This document shows positions 17,103 through 25,507 of a stretch of DNA of 64,000 nt, in pieces; the stretch's first letter is position 1; each line of letters starts with the position of its first letter. This DNA is from Streptomyces diastaticus subsp. diastaticus. GTDB taxonomy: Bacteria > Actinomycetota > Actinomycetes > Streptomycetales > Streptomycetaceae. The stretch is from assembly GCF_011170125.1 (NCBI RefSeq), contig NZ_BLLN01000002.1, forward strand, positions 186,001 through 250,000, in the 5' to 3' direction. A program made the position numbers and the translations under genes. The notes under the pieces were generated by a model. It ran no database searches. It was not told the DNA's origin and saw only the letters and a program-made list of their open reading frames with translations.

Positions 17103-17843
17103 CTAGGCGTGGAACGTGGTGGTTGCCTCCAAGGCCGCGCGACCGGACGCCACTCGGTTCACCGGCGCGCTCTCGTCGGCGTAGCCGAAGGAGACACCCA
17201 CGAGCAGCTTCCCTTCGTCCACACCGAGTTGGCCGCGGACGGTGTCGGCGTGGAAGCTGAGGAGGCCCTGCGGGCAGCTGGCCACGCCGTAGCCGGTCAT
17301 GGCCAGCAGCAGCGTCTGCAGGTAGGCGCCGGCGTCGGCGGCCAGTCGTGGCCCGCCGTCGCCGGTGACGAACAGGAACGCGGCGTGGGGCGCCCCGTAG
17401 AAGCCCAGGCTCTCCGCGTCGTAGGCCGCGCGGGCCGGGTGGTCGTCGGGTCCGATGCCCAGTGCTCCGTACAGGCCGGCGCCGAAGGCCGCCCGCCGTT
17501 CCTGGTGGACGGGGGCGTACATGCTTTCGGAGTAGGGGTAGTCGGCCGTGACGCGCCGCTCGGCGTGGGCCGTTCGCAGGGCGTCGGCCAGGCGGTCTCG
17601 CCGGGCGCCGCTCACCACCTCGACCCGCCACGGCTGCGCGTTGGAGTTGGACGGCGCGGCGCCGGCCAGGGAGAAGATCCCGCGCAGAGTCTCCTCGGGT
17701 ACCGGGTCGGGCCGGAACGCGCGGATCGCGCGGCGCCCGCGGATCAGCTGCTCGGTGTACTCCGGCGTTCGCGCCCCGCCCGTCCGCGTCCCGCCGGCGG
17801 GCGCCTCGCTCGTGCGCGTCGGGGTGAAGACCGGTCCGTTCAT
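17103..17843 (-). CDS. Nitroreductase family protein
   Basis: A 246-residue FMN-dependent nitroreductase-fold oxidoreductase. RRAIRAFRPDPVPEETL and APSNSNAQPWRVEVV are the FMN-binding signature near the N-terminus. ADAGAYLQTLLLAMTGYGVASCPQG is interrupted here only by reading length and matches the family's second FMN/dimer block. It probably reduces quinones or nitro-compounds with NAD(P)H. It is transcribed divergently from a TetR gene; its upstream region holds a palindrome matching a second one at the tetR start, so repression by that TetR is likely. GAGGAGAG just upstream of the ATG is a strong ribosome-binding site. Confidence 0.9.
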   Translation of the reverse strand: MNGPVFTPTRTSEAPAGGTRTGGARTPEYTEQLIRGRRAIRAFRPDPVPEETLRGIFSLAGAAPSNSNAQPWRVEVVSGARRDRLADALRTAHAERRVTADYPYSESMYAPVHQERRAAFGAGLYGALGIGPDDHPARAAYDAESLGFYGAPHAAFLFVTGDGGPRLAADAGAYLQTLLLAMTGYGVASCPQGLLSFHADTVRGQLGVDEGKLLVGVSFGYADESAPVNRVASGRAALEATTTFHA

Positions 17844-17866
17844 GGCACTCTCCTCAGATCACTGAA

Positions 17867-17884
17867 GTAAACGGAGACGTTTAC
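17867..17884. promoter_or_regulatory. Predicted TetR operator O1
   Basis: GTAAACG-GAGA-CGTTTAC is a perfect 7-4-7 inverted repeat, 24 bp upstream of the nitroreductase start. Confidence 0.75.
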
Positions 17885-17919
17885 CTGGAGACGCACTATA
17901 ACCAGCCTCCCCCTCCGAA

Positions 17920-17937
17920 GTAAACGAGAACGTATAC
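17920..17937. promoter_or_regulatory. Predicted TetR operator O2
   Basis: GTAAACG-AGAA-CGTATAC differs from O1 by one base in the right arm. It overlaps the TATACT -10 box (17933-17938) of the tetR gene, which would allow autorepression. Centre-to-centre distance from O1 is 53 bp, about five helical turns. Confidence 0.75.
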
Positions 17938-17944
17938 TCACGCC

Positions 17945-18538
17945 ATGACCACGACGGCGACGGCGACTCGACGGCAGGGCCGCGGAGGGCGGGAGCGCAT
18001 CCTGGCCGCCGCGGCCGGGCTGTTCGCGGCCCAGGGGATCAACGCGACCGGCATGGAGCAGATCGCGGAGCGGGCGCCGGTCTCCAAGCGGACCCTCTAC
18101 GCGCACTTCAGGACCAAGGACGAGCTGGTCCTCGCCCACCTCGAGGACCTCTCCTCGACGGGGCGCACCCTGGAAGGTGCCCTGGCGCGCGAGGACATTC
18201 CCGCCAGGGAGCGCGTCCTCGCCCTGTTCGACCCGCCTCCGGCCGGTACGGATCCCGTGCGCGGATGCCCGTTCATCGACGCCGCCGTGGAGTTCCCCGA
18301 CCCGCAGGACGCGGTCCACGCCTACGCCCGCGAACAGAAACTGCTGATGGTGCGGCTGGTGACCGGCCTGGTGACGGAACTGGGCTGCCGCGAGCCCGCC
18401 CTCCTCGCCGAGCAACTCGTGACCCTCGCGGACGGTGCCGCCAGCCGCGCCATGGTGCTGGGCGAGCCGGCCTACGGCCGGCACGCGCGGGCAGCCGCGG
18501 AGATCCTCCTGGAGAACGCGCTGACGGGCACGGTCTGA
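17945..18538 (+). CDS. TetR family transcriptional regulator
   Basis: A 197-residue repressor. The N-terminal helix-turn-helix runs RERILAAAAGLFAAQGINAT ... PVSKRTLYAHFRTKDEL, and the C-terminal ligand domain is of the TetR_C type. It is divergent from a nitroreductase gene with two matching palindromes between them, so autoregulation and control of the nitroreductase are predicted. A TATACT box 7 bp before the ATG and the absence of a ribosome-binding site suggest a leaderless transcript. The inducer is unknown, probably a quinone or other reactive small molecule. Confidence 0.92.
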   Translation: MTTTATATRRQGRGGRERILAAAAGLFAAQGINATGMEQIAERAPVSKRTLYAHFRTKDELVLAHLEDLSSTGRTLEGALAREDIPARERVLALFDPPPAGTDPVRGCPFIDAAVEFPDPQDAVHAYAREQKLLMVRLVTGLVTELGCREPALLAEQLVTLADGAASRAMVLGEPAYGRHARAAAEILLENALTGTV

Positions 18539-18665
18539 CGGGCGCCGCCGGGTCGCTGGTACTCCTGGCGCCCGGGATCCCGTCGCTCGACCGAGGCGGG
18601 GAGGGGACCCGCGCAACAGGCCCTGGAGGGCCGGCCGGCCCGGGCCGGGAGCGGCGCCCCGACCC

Positions 18666-19892
18666 CTAACCCGCCCGGTCCCCCACGGGCTCCCCGGCGC
18701 CGCCGCCCACACCCCGGCCGCCCTGCCGGGGTACGCGCGGCCCGCTGTCGCCGTACCGCCGCCACCCGTACGCCGCCCAGGTGGCGGCCGCGAGCAGGCC
18801 GAGGCCCAGGACGGGGTAGGGCGCGCCCAACGGCTGCTGCCACCACGGGAAATGGAGGTCCAGGTCGCCCTGGTGCGGCAGGATCCAGTGCGGGCGGGCG
18901 AGGAACAGCACGGTGAGGGCGGCGGCGAGCAGACGGTTCCCGCGCGTCAGCAGGACGACGAGGAGCGGCACGCACCACACCCAGTGGTGCGACCAGCTGA
19001 TCGGCGAGACGAGCAGCCCGGTCACCGCCGTCACCAGGACCGGCCACGGCCCCCCGCCACCGAGCCGGCGGGCCAGCCACAGCCCGGCGAGGCCGACGAA
19101 GGCGGTCGGCACGGCCCAGGCCGGGCCCGGGTGTTCGGTGTGCAGCGCGCGGGCGATCAGGCCCTGCAGGGACTGGTTGTCGACGATCCAGGCGAGGCCG
19201 ACGCGGCCCGTCTCGTAGAGGCGGCGGGTGAAGAAGTCGACGGTGGCCGACGGCAGGACCAGCGCGCCCAGCAGCACCGTGCCGGAGAACGAGGCCAGCG
19301 CGGTCAGGCCCTCGCGGACCCGCCCGGTGAGCAGCAGGTGGACGATGAAGATGCCCGGGGTCAGCTTCACGCCGGTGGCGACGCCGAGGGCGAACCCCTT
19401 GCCGAGGGCTCCGGCCGGGCGGGTCAGGTCCCACACGACGAGGCAGACGATCGCCAGGTTGATCTGGCCGAACAACAGCGTCTGGAAGACCGGCTCCAGC
19501 CAGATCCCCACCGCCACCGCGAGCAGCAGGAACGGGGCGCGGGTGGGGCGTGCGGCGAGGCGGCAGGAGAGGTGGACCAGGAGGGCGAGCAGCGCGGTGT
19601 TGCCGAGGATGAAGCAGACCTTCAGCGCGGGTATCGGCAGCCAGGTCGTCGGCACGAAGAGGATCGCCGCGAACGGCGGGTAGGTCGCGGGCAGTTCCCA
19701 CTCGGTGACGGTGAAGCCATAGAGGTCGCTGCCGTTGACGACGGCCCGGCCCTCGGCGCGGTAGACGAGGGTGTCCGCCATCGCGATGTGCTGGATCAGG
19801 CACAGGGCGACGAACGCGGTGAACGAGAGCGCCAGCACACCGGCCGCCAGTCGTACACCGGGTGACCTTTTGATCACTGCCAGGTGTGTCAC
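18666..19892 (-). CDS. GT87-family membrane glycosyltransferase (mannosyltransferase-like)
   Basis: A 408-residue polytopic membrane protein of the DUF2029/GT87 family, which includes polyprenyl-phosphate-mannose dependent alpha-1,2-mannosyltransferases of mycobacterial lipoglycan synthesis. The first helix is LAAGVLALSFTAFVALCLIQ and the following loop DTLVYRAEGRAVVNGSDLYG carries the catalytic-site acidic residue region. About ten further helices follow, with the typical GQINLAIVCLVVWDL and SPISWSHHWVWCVPLL. GTG 19892 fits a leaderless start given the promoter at 19900-19927; GTG 19877 is an alternative. Acceptor substrate is not deducible. Confidence 0.82.
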   Translation of the reverse strand: MTHLAVIKRSPGVRLAAGVLALSFTAFVALCLIQHIAMADTLVYRAEGRAVVNGSDLYGFTVTEWELPATYPPFAAILFVPTTWLPIPALKVCFILGNTALLALLVHLSCRLAARPTRAPFLLLAVAVGIWLEPVFQTLLFGQINLAIVCLVVWDLTRPAGALGKGFALGVATGVKLTPGIFIVHLLLTGRVREGLTALASFSGTVLLGALVLPSATVDFFTRRLYETGRVGLAWIVDNQSLQGLIARALHTEHPGPAWAVPTAFVGLAGLWLARRLGGGGPWPVLVTAVTGLLVSPISWSHHWVWCVPLLVVLLTRGNRLLAAALTVLFLARPHWILPHQGDLDLHFPWWQQPLGAPYPVLGLGLLAAATWAAYGWRRYGDSGPRVPRQGGRGVGGGAGEPVGDRAG

Positions 19893-19899
19893 CCGCGCG

Positions 19900-19927
19900 A
19901 CATTAGTGGATCGTCGCGCCCCGGCAA
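19900..19927 (-). promoter_or_regulatory. Promoter for GT87 gene
   Basis: On the minus strand TTGCCG (19927-19922), 16 bp, TAATGT (19905-19900). Transcription would start about at the GTG 19892, which has no ribosome-binding site, so a leaderless message is predicted. Confidence 0.6.
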
Positions 19928-20318
19928 GCGGGCCCGCACGGTTCCGGCCGGGCCGGTGACCGGTCGTCCTCCAGGGCCTCGGGCGCGGGCTCGGCCGGGG
20001 GCGCCGGTCGCGGGGAGGGACGCGGCGAGCGGGCGCACGGACCGCCCGCGCGGGGCCGCCGGGCAATCCATTGGCCCCCGCCCCCTCCTCCCGCCTACAA
20101 TCTGCCGCCTTGCCCGCCTCCCCTTCGGGGGAGCGCCGTCGGCCGGACGGAAACCGGCCGGCGCGTCGTGAAGTGACCGCCCGTCGTGGCGGACCGACCC
20201 TCACACACCCGGTACGCCCCGCCGCGCACCCGCCCCCGACCTCGTCCGGGCCCGGTGCGCCCCGCCCGCGTGCCCGCACGATGTCCGTACGAAGACCGCA
20301 CCACGGAGGCAAGCGCCC
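19928..20318. other. Divergent spacer upstream of HelD-like gene
   Basis: About 390 bp without a supported gene. It holds a candidate promoter (20071-20101) and, in the resulting ~210-nt leader, a small TTCG-tetraloop hairpin CTCCCC-TTCG-GGGGAG (20118-20133). GGAGG precedes the GTG 20319 start. I could not match a perfect rifamycin-associated element. Confidence 0.5.
20071..20101 (+). promoter_or_regulatory. Candidate promoter for HelD-like gene
   Basis: TTGGCC (20071-20076), 19-bp spacer, TACAAT (20096-20101). The -10 box is very good; the spacer is one or two bases longer than ideal. Confidence 0.5.
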
Positions 20319-22442
20319 GTGCTCACGCCGCACGACACCCCCGAGACCGCTCCCGGCACCCCGCACTCCGCCGGCGTCCCGTCCGACGGCGACCCGCTCG
20401 CCCGCGAACGCGCCCATCTGGCCGCCTCCCGGGCCTCGCTGCGGGCCATGCGCGAGGACGTCGAATCGCTCGACCTCACCGACGTCACGGCGAACTGGGT
20501 CAACGCCGCCGTCCTGAACGCCCGGATCGAGGAGCGGATCGACTCCCTCGCCGACCTCGCGCACACCCCGCTCTTCTTCGGCCGCCTCGACTACGTCCGC
20601 CAGGTCGCCGCCGACGAGGCGAGCGGTACCGCCGAGGGCCCGTACCGCGCCGAACGCTTCTACATCGGCCGCCGCCACGTCCACGACCCGGCCGGCGACC
20701 CCATGGTCATCGACTGGCGCGCCCCCGTCTCCCAGCCCTTCTACCAGGCGTCCCGCACCAACCCGCTGGACGTCGCGCTGCGCCGCCGCTTCGGCTGCAC
20801 CGGCGGCGACATCACCGCGTACGAGGACGAGGACCTGACCGCCGGGGGCGACGGCGGGGAGCGCACCAGCCGCCTGCTCCAGCAGGAGATCGAACGCCCG
20901 CGTGTCGGCCCGATGCGCGACATCGTCGCCACCATCCAGCCCGAGCAGGACGAGATCGTCCGCGCCGGCCTCTCCGGCACCGTCTGCGTCCAGGGCGGCC
21001 CCGGCACCGGCAAGACCGCCGTCGGCCTGCACCGCGTCGCCTACCTGCTGTACGCGCACCGCGAGCGGCTGGCCCGCACCGGCACCCTCGTCATCGGGCC
21101 GAACGACTCCTTCCTCCGCTACATCGAGCAGGTGCTCCCCGCCCTCGGCGAGCTGACCGTGCGGCAGGCCACCGTCGAGACCCTCGTCGCCCACGTGCCG
21201 GTGACCGCCACCGACCCGGCGCCGACCGCGGTCGTCAAGGGCGACGCCCGCATGGCCGAGGTGCTGCGCCGCGCCCTGCGCTCCCACGTGGGCCGTCCCA
21301 CCGAACCCCTCGTCGTGGTGCGCGGCTCGCGCCGCTGGCGCGTACCCGCCGACGAGATCACCGTGATGATCGAGGAACTCCTCGCCCGCGACATCCGCTA
21401 CGGCGCCGCCCGCGAGGCCCTCCCCCAGCGCATCGCGCACGCCGTGCTGCTCCGCATGGAACAGGCCGGGGAGGCCCCCGACGACCGCGTCCAGAACGCC
21501 GTGGCCCGCGACCGCGCCGTGAAAGCCCTGGTCAAGGAGGTGTGGCCGCCCGTCGACCCGGCCAAGCTGGTCGTGCGCCTCCTCGGCGACGCCGACTTCC
21601 TCCGCGCCCACTCCGCGGACCTGCTCACCGAGGAGGAACGCACCGCCCTGCTCTGGCCCAAGCCCTACCGCGGCGTGAAGTCGGCCCGCTGGTCCCCCGC
21701 CGACGCCGTCCTCATCGACGAGGCCCGCGACCTGGTCGAACGCACCCCGTCGCTGGGCCACGTCGTCCTGGACGAGGCCCAGGACCTCTCCCCCATGCAG
21801 TACCGCGCCGTCGGCCGCCGCTGCTCCACCGGCTCCGCCACCGTCCTCGGCGACCTCGCCCAGGGCACCACCGCCTGGGCCACCCCCGCCTGGCCGGAAG
21901 CCCTCCGCCACCTCGGCAAACCCGAGGCCCACGTGGAAGAACTGACCGCCGGCTTCCGCGTCCCCCGCGAGGTCATCGCCTACGCCTCCCGGCTGCTCCC
22001 CGCCATCGCCCCCGGCCTGAGGGAGGTCCGCTCGGTCCGCGAGTCGCCGGGGTCGCTGCGCCTGGTGCGGACGGAGCCGGGTGCCCTGCTGCCGGGTCTG
22101 GTGGAGGCGTGCCACGACGCGCTCACCCACGAGGGCTCGACGGGGCTGCTCGTCCCCGACCCCCTGGTGGAGGCCACCCGCGAGGCCCTGGTGGGGGCCG
22201 GCCTGGCGCCGCTGGCACCGGGCGACGAGACACGGGCGGACGCCCGGCTGACCCTGGTCCCGGCTTCACTCGCCAAGGGTCTGGAGTACGACTACGTGGT
22301 GTTGGGCGAGCCAGGGGGTGTGGTGGAGGCGGAGCCGACCCGGGGAGCGGGGTTGCGGCGGTTGTACGTGGCACTCACGCGCGCCGTGTCCGGGCTGACC
22401 GTGGTGCATGAGGGAGAACTGCCGCGGGAACTGGGGCGGTGA
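20319..22442 (+). CDS. HelD/HelR-like UvrD-family helicase (RNA polymerase recycling factor)
   Basis: A 707-residue superfamily 1 ATPase. Its N-terminal coiled-coil (LARERAHLAASRASLRAMRED...) and YIGRRHV plus IDWRAPVSQPFYQ domain, then Walker A GGPGTGKT (about 226-233), DEAQDLSPMQY (about 485), GDLAQGT, FRVPREV and the SLAKGLEYDYVVL and LYVALTRA motifs, mark the HelD family. HelD proteins bind RNA polymerase rather than DNA and release stalled complexes; the actinobacterial class includes HelR proteins that displace rifamycins. GTG 20319 has GGAGG nine bases upstream. Whether it confers rifamycin tolerance cannot be seen from sequence. Confidence 0.85.
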   Translation: MLTPHDTPETAPGTPHSAGVPSDGDPLARERAHLAASRASLRAMREDVESLDLTDVTANWVNAAVLNARIEERIDSLADLAHTPLFFGRLDYVRQVAADEASGTAEGPYRAERFYIGRRHVHDPAGDPMVIDWRAPVSQPFYQASRTNPLDVALRRRFGCTGGDITAYEDEDLTAGGDGGERTSRLLQQEIERPRVGPMRDIVATIQPEQDEIVRAGLSGTVCVQGGPGTGKTAVGLHRVAYLLYAHRERLARTGTLVIGPNDSFLRYIEQVLPALGELTVRQATVETLVAHVPVTATDPAPTAVVKGDARMAEVLRRALRSHVGRPTEPLVVVRGSRRWRVPADEITVMIEELLARDIRYGAAREALPQRIAHAVLLRMEQAGEAPDDRVQNAVARDRAVKALVKEVWPPVDPAKLVVRLLGDADFLRAHSADLLTEEERTALLWPKPYRGVKSARWSPADAVLIDEARDLVERTPSLGHVVLDEAQDLSPMQYRAVGRRCSTGSATVLGDLAQGTTAWATPAWPEALRHLGKPEAHVEELTAGFRVPREVIAYASRLLPAIAPGLREVRSVRESPGSLRLVRTEPGALLPGLVEACHDALTHEGSTGLLVPDPLVEATREALVGAGLAPLAPGDETRADARLTLVPASLAKGLEYDYVVLGEPGGVVEAEPTRGAGLRRLYVALTRAVSGLTVVHEGELPRELGR

Positions 22443-22767
22443 CGACGCCGGACTGAAGGACCCCCGTCGCGAGCCACCACGGCCGGGCCACGCCCCTCGG
22501 GCGCGGGGACGGGGCCCTGCCCCGGTCGTCATGCCGGCCCGGTCGTCGAGGAGGACGGGGGTGGCGCGGTGGCGCGGTGGCGGGCTCGTCGGGCCGGAGG
22601 AGGGCTACCGTCCTGGAGTGGTGGCCGCACGAGGGAGGACGGGCCGGATGCGGTCGGTCCCTCCGGCGCCACCAGGTGCCCGGCCGAGCCCGGTGAAACC
22701 AGCGGCCTCGGTCATGGCGTCCCTGTACGGAGCCCCCCCTCACGCCCTGATCGAGAGGAACCACCCT
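22443..22767. other. Spacer upstream of beta-lactamase gene
   Basis: About 325 bp without a supported gene. The beta-lactamase frame stays open through it, but codons there look non-coding and the signal peptide begins at 22768. A short TGGCGCGG direct repeat is at about 22562-22585, and GAGAGGAA (22752-22759) is the ribosome-binding site of the next gene. Confidence 0.5.
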
Positions 22768-23700
22768 GTGCGCCCCAGCACCTCCCGTCCCTCCCGCCGC
22801 ACCCTGCTGACCGCCACAGCGGGCGCCGCCCTCGCCGCCGCCACACTCGTCCCCGGTACCGCGCACGCCTCCTCCGCAGGGCGCGGCCACGGTGCCGCCT
22901 CCGACGCCGTCCGGCGGCTCGCCGGCCTGGAGCGGGCCAGCGGGGCGCGGCTCGGCGTGTACGCGTACGACAGCGGGAGCGGGCGGACGGTCGCGTACCG
23001 GGCGGACGAGCTGTTCCCGATGTGTTCGGTGTTCAAGACGCTGTCGTCGGCCGCCGTCCTGCGCGACCTCGACCGGGACGGGGAGTTCCTGTCCCGCCGG
23101 ATCTTCTACACGGCGAAGGACGTCGAGCGGGCCGGCGGAGCCCCCGAGACGGGCAAGGAGGAGAACCTGGCCAACGGCATGACCGTCGAGGAGTTGTGCG
23201 AGGTCTCGATCACCGCCTCCGACAACTGCGCCGCCAACCTCGTCCTGCGCGAGCTGGGCGGGCCCACCGCCGTCACCCGGTTCGCCCGCTCGCTCGGCGA
23301 CCGCGTCACCCGGCTCGACCGGTGGGAGCCGGAGCTGAACTCGGCCGAGCCCGGCCGCGTCACCGACACCACCTCGCCGCGCGCCATCACCGGAACTTAT
23401 GGCCGTCTCGTCCTCGGCGACGCCCTGAACCCGCGCGACCGCCGCCTGCTGACCGGCTGGCTCCTCGCCAACACCACGAGCGGCGGCCGCTTCCGCGCGG
23501 GCCTGCCGAAGGAGTGGACCCTCGGCGACAAGACGGGCGCCGGCCGCCACGGCACCAACAACGACGCGGGCGTCACCTGGCCCCCCGGCCGCTCCCCGAT
23601 CGTCCTGACCGTCCTCACCACCCAGCCCGAGGAGGACGCCGTCCGCGACGACGGCCTCGTGGCGGACGCGGCCCGGGTGCTGGCGGAGACGCTGGGGTAG
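22768..23700 (+). CDS. bla: Class A beta-lactamase, Tat-exported
   Basis: A 310-residue serine beta-lactamase that hydrolyses beta-lactams outside the cell. A twin-arginine signal peptide (SRPSRRTLLTATAGAALAAA, cleavage near AHA, residue 34) directs Tat export. All class A motifs are present: SVFK (Ser87, Lys90; Ambler 70-73), SDN (151-153; Ambler 130-132), E187 with EPELN (Ambler 166-170) and KTG (255-257; Ambler 234-236). GTG 22768 follows GAGAGGAA at 8 bases. No BlaR/BlaI or AmpR regulator adjoins it, so expression may be constitutive or under a distant regulator. Confidence 0.93.
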   Translation: MRPSTSRPSRRTLLTATAGAALAAATLVPGTAHASSAGRGHGAASDAVRRLAGLERASGARLGVYAYDSGSGRTVAYRADELFPMCSVFKTLSSAAVLRDLDRDGEFLSRRIFYTAKDVERAGGAPETGKEENLANGMTVEELCEVSITASDNCAANLVLRELGGPTAVTRFARSLGDRVTRLDRWEPELNSAEPGRVTDTTSPRAITGTYGRLVLGDALNPRDRRLLTGWLLANTTSGGRFRAGLPKEWTLGDKTGAGRHGTNNDAGVTWPPGRSPIVLTVLTTQPEEDAVRDDGLVADAARVLAETLG

Positions 23701-23804
23701 CCGAGCACGGCGGTCACCTCACGGGTGGCCGCCTCCGCGGGGACGCGGCCAAGCCGTCCGGGGCCGCACCGTCCGGCCCGCGGCTTCGCCTCTTCGCGCC
23801 GGCC

Positions 23805-24527
23805 TCACTCTCCGAGCTCCCCCCGCCACTCGCCCACCGCCGAAGCCGCCACCGGCCCCGCCCATCCCTGCGGCCGTGCCGCCCCGCCGATGTGGAAGGC
23901 GGTGATCCCGGCGCCGAGGAGCCGGGGGACGTGGCTGAGGTGGAGGCCGCCGCCGACCATGAGGACGGGCTCGTACCCCGGTTCGGCGGAGTGGGTGCGG
24001 GCGGCCTCGGTGAGGAGGGTGGGGAGGCCGTCGGTGACGCCGTCGGGGGAACCGGCGGTGAGGTAGGTGTCGAGGCCGGGCAGGTCGACGAGGTGCTTGC
24101 GGAGGGATTCGCGGGAGGCGGCCCGGTCGATGGCGCGGTGGAAGGTCCAGCGGGCCGGGGCCGGGGCGGCCGTGTCGTGGAGCACGGCGAGGAGGGCGTC
24201 GAGGGCCCGCAGGTCGGGGCCGCCGGTCTCGTCGAGGAAGCCGAAGACGAACTCGTCGGCGCCCGCGTCGCGCAGGGCACGGGCGGTGTCGGTGAGGGCG
24301 AGCAGATCGGCGGGGGTACCGGCGGAGAAGCCGTCGGAGGCGCGGAGCATCACCCGGACGGGCAGCGGGACGGCGGCCCTGACCTCGCGGAAGGTGGCGA
24401 GGGAGGGGGTGAGGCCGTCGGCGGCCATGTCGGTGACGAGTTCCAGCCGGTCGGCTCCGCCTTCGGCCGCCGCGACGGCGTCCCGCGCATCGAGGGCGAT
24501 CACCTCCAGGAGGGCGCGCTTGCTCAT
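23805..24527 (-). CDS. cutC: Copper homeostasis protein CutC
   Basis: A 240-residue TIM-barrel protein of the CutC family, long linked to copper tolerance though the biochemical role is unsettled. Family blocks are LEVIALDARDAVAAAEGGAD, DRLELV, the strand PVRVMLR, WTFHRAID, and VGGGLHLSHVPRLLGAGI near the end. It is convergent with bla and divergent from an HD-domain gene. A DasR-type operator lies about 170 bp upstream of its start. Confidence 0.9.
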   Translation of the reverse strand: MSKRALLEVIALDARDAVAAAEGGADRLELVTDMAADGLTPSLATFREVRAAVPLPVRVMLRASDGFSAGTPADLLALTDTARALRDAGADEFVFGFLDETGGPDLRALDALLAVLHDTAAPAPARWTFHRAIDRAASRESLRKHLVDLPGLDTYLTAGSPDGVTDGLPTLLTEAARTHSAEPGYEPVLMVGGGLHLSHVPRLLGAGITAFHIGGAARPQGWAGPVAASAVGEWRGELGE

Positions 24528-24620
24528 GGGTGACCCCTATTCCGACCGCCGGTTCCGGCGACCACCGATGCCTGTGCCGATGACGGACCACAAGATGACG
24601 AACAAGTTGACGTACGACCG

Positions 24621-24645
24621 ACTTGAGCAGCGGAGCCACTCAAGT
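24621..24645. promoter_or_regulatory. Inverted repeat ACTTGAG-N11-CTCAAGT
   Basis: A perfect 7-bp inverted repeat in the divergent cutC/HD-protein spacer. Its left arm includes TTGAGC (24623-24628), which with TATGAA (24645-24650) at 16 bp could be a plus-strand promoter, so the repeat may be an operator over that promoter. Confidence 0.4.
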
Positions 24646-24692
24646 ATGAACAATGCGGACGTCGCCTACCACCGGGTGCCGCAAGCGGCGCG

Positions 24693-24708
24693 ATAGGTCT
24701 AGTCCAAT
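24693..24708. promoter_or_regulatory. DasR-type operator (dre-like)
   Basis: ATAGGTCTAGTCCAAT; its complement carries TGGACTAGACCT, the exact 12-mer also found upstream of nagK at 58077-58088. The Streptomyces dre consensus is built on GGTCTAGACC. It lies 113 bp before the HD-domain start and 166 bp before cutC. Confidence 0.6.
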
Positions 24709-24820
24709 GCACCACCCTACGCGCCGCCACGCCGCCACGGCAGACGGACTCCGGAACAGAGACCGCGCCGGGGCACGCCTCGCCCCGCCGCCGCGCCCGC
24801 GGGGCGGCCACAATGGAGCC

Positions 24821-25507
24821 ATGGCCTCCGTACCCGCCGGGACCACCCCGGCCGCCGATCCCCGCTCCGCCCTGGTCGCCCGCTGGGTGGCCACCGTCGA
24901 CGCCGTACGCGGGCCGGACGGGGCGGGGCCGCCTCCCGAGCCGTACGCCGGGAACCTGCTCGCCCGGTGGAGCGAGCCGCAGCGCGCGTACCACACGGTG
25001 GGGCACCTGGCGGCGGTGCTCGACCGGATCGACCTGCTCGCCGGGCACTCCTACGCCGAGGACATCGAGCTGGTCCGCCTCGCCGGCTGGTTCCACGACG
25101 CCGTCTACCTGCCCGAGCGGGACAACAACGAGGAGCGCAGCGCCCGCCTCGCCGAGCGCGCCCTGCGCGAACTCGGCCTCGCCGACCGCCAGGTCGCCGA
25201 GGTGGTCCGCCTCGTCCGCCTCACCGTCGGCCACGACCCGGCCGACGCCGACGGCAACGGCGCCGTCCTGTGCGACGCCGACCTCGGGGTGCTGGCCGGC
25301 AGTCCCGAGGAGTACGCCGCGTACGCCTCGGCGGTGCGTTCCGAGTACGGCTTCGTCGAGGGCGAGACCTTCCGGGCGGTCCGCGCCGAGCTGCTCCTCC
25401 AGATGCTGGAGCGCCCCGCCCTGTTCCGCACCGAGTACGGCCACCGGCACTGGGAGGAGCAGGCCCGTCAGAACCTGCGGACGGAACTGGACCTGCTGGT
25501 GATGTGA
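24821..25507 (+). CDS. HD-domain metal-dependent phosphohydrolase-like protein
   Basis: A 228-residue predicted metal-dependent HD superfamily protein, commonly annotated as HD-domain/NMD-type hydrolase. Metal ligands are visible in YHTVGHLAAVLDR (His), AGWFHDAVY (His-Asp) and VLCDADLGVL (Asp). The ATG at 24821 is preceded by TGGAG and follows the GC shift; a longer upstream frame reads through the promoter and DasR-type operator region. The in vivo substrate is unknown. Being downstream of a dre-like site, it might respond to N-acetylglucosamine status. Confidence 0.82.
   Translation: MASVPAGTTPAADPRSALVARWVATVDAVRGPDGAGPPPEPYAGNLLARWSEPQRAYHTVGHLAAVLDRIDLLAGHSYAEDIELVRLAGWFHDAVYLPERDNNEERSARLAERALRELGLADRQVAEVVRLVRLTVGHDPADADGNGAVLCDADLGVLAGSPEEYAAYASAVRSEYGFVEGETFRAVRAELLLQMLERPALFRTEYGHRHWEEQARQNLRTELDLLVM

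Noticed and set aside
20040..20120. Rifamycin-associated element upstream of the HelD-like gene
   Set aside because: I could not find a convincing symmetrical element; only a partial GCCGCCTTGCCC-like match is present.
18666..22130. 1154-codon minus-strand frame as one giant protein
   Set aside because: Only its last 408 codons have transmembrane and GT87 features; the remainder lies opposite the HelD-like gene and is a shadow.
20186..22411. 741-codon plus-strand frame over the HelD-like gene
   Set aside because: An Arg-rich shadow frame without motifs; the HelD motifs are all in the 20319-22442 frame.
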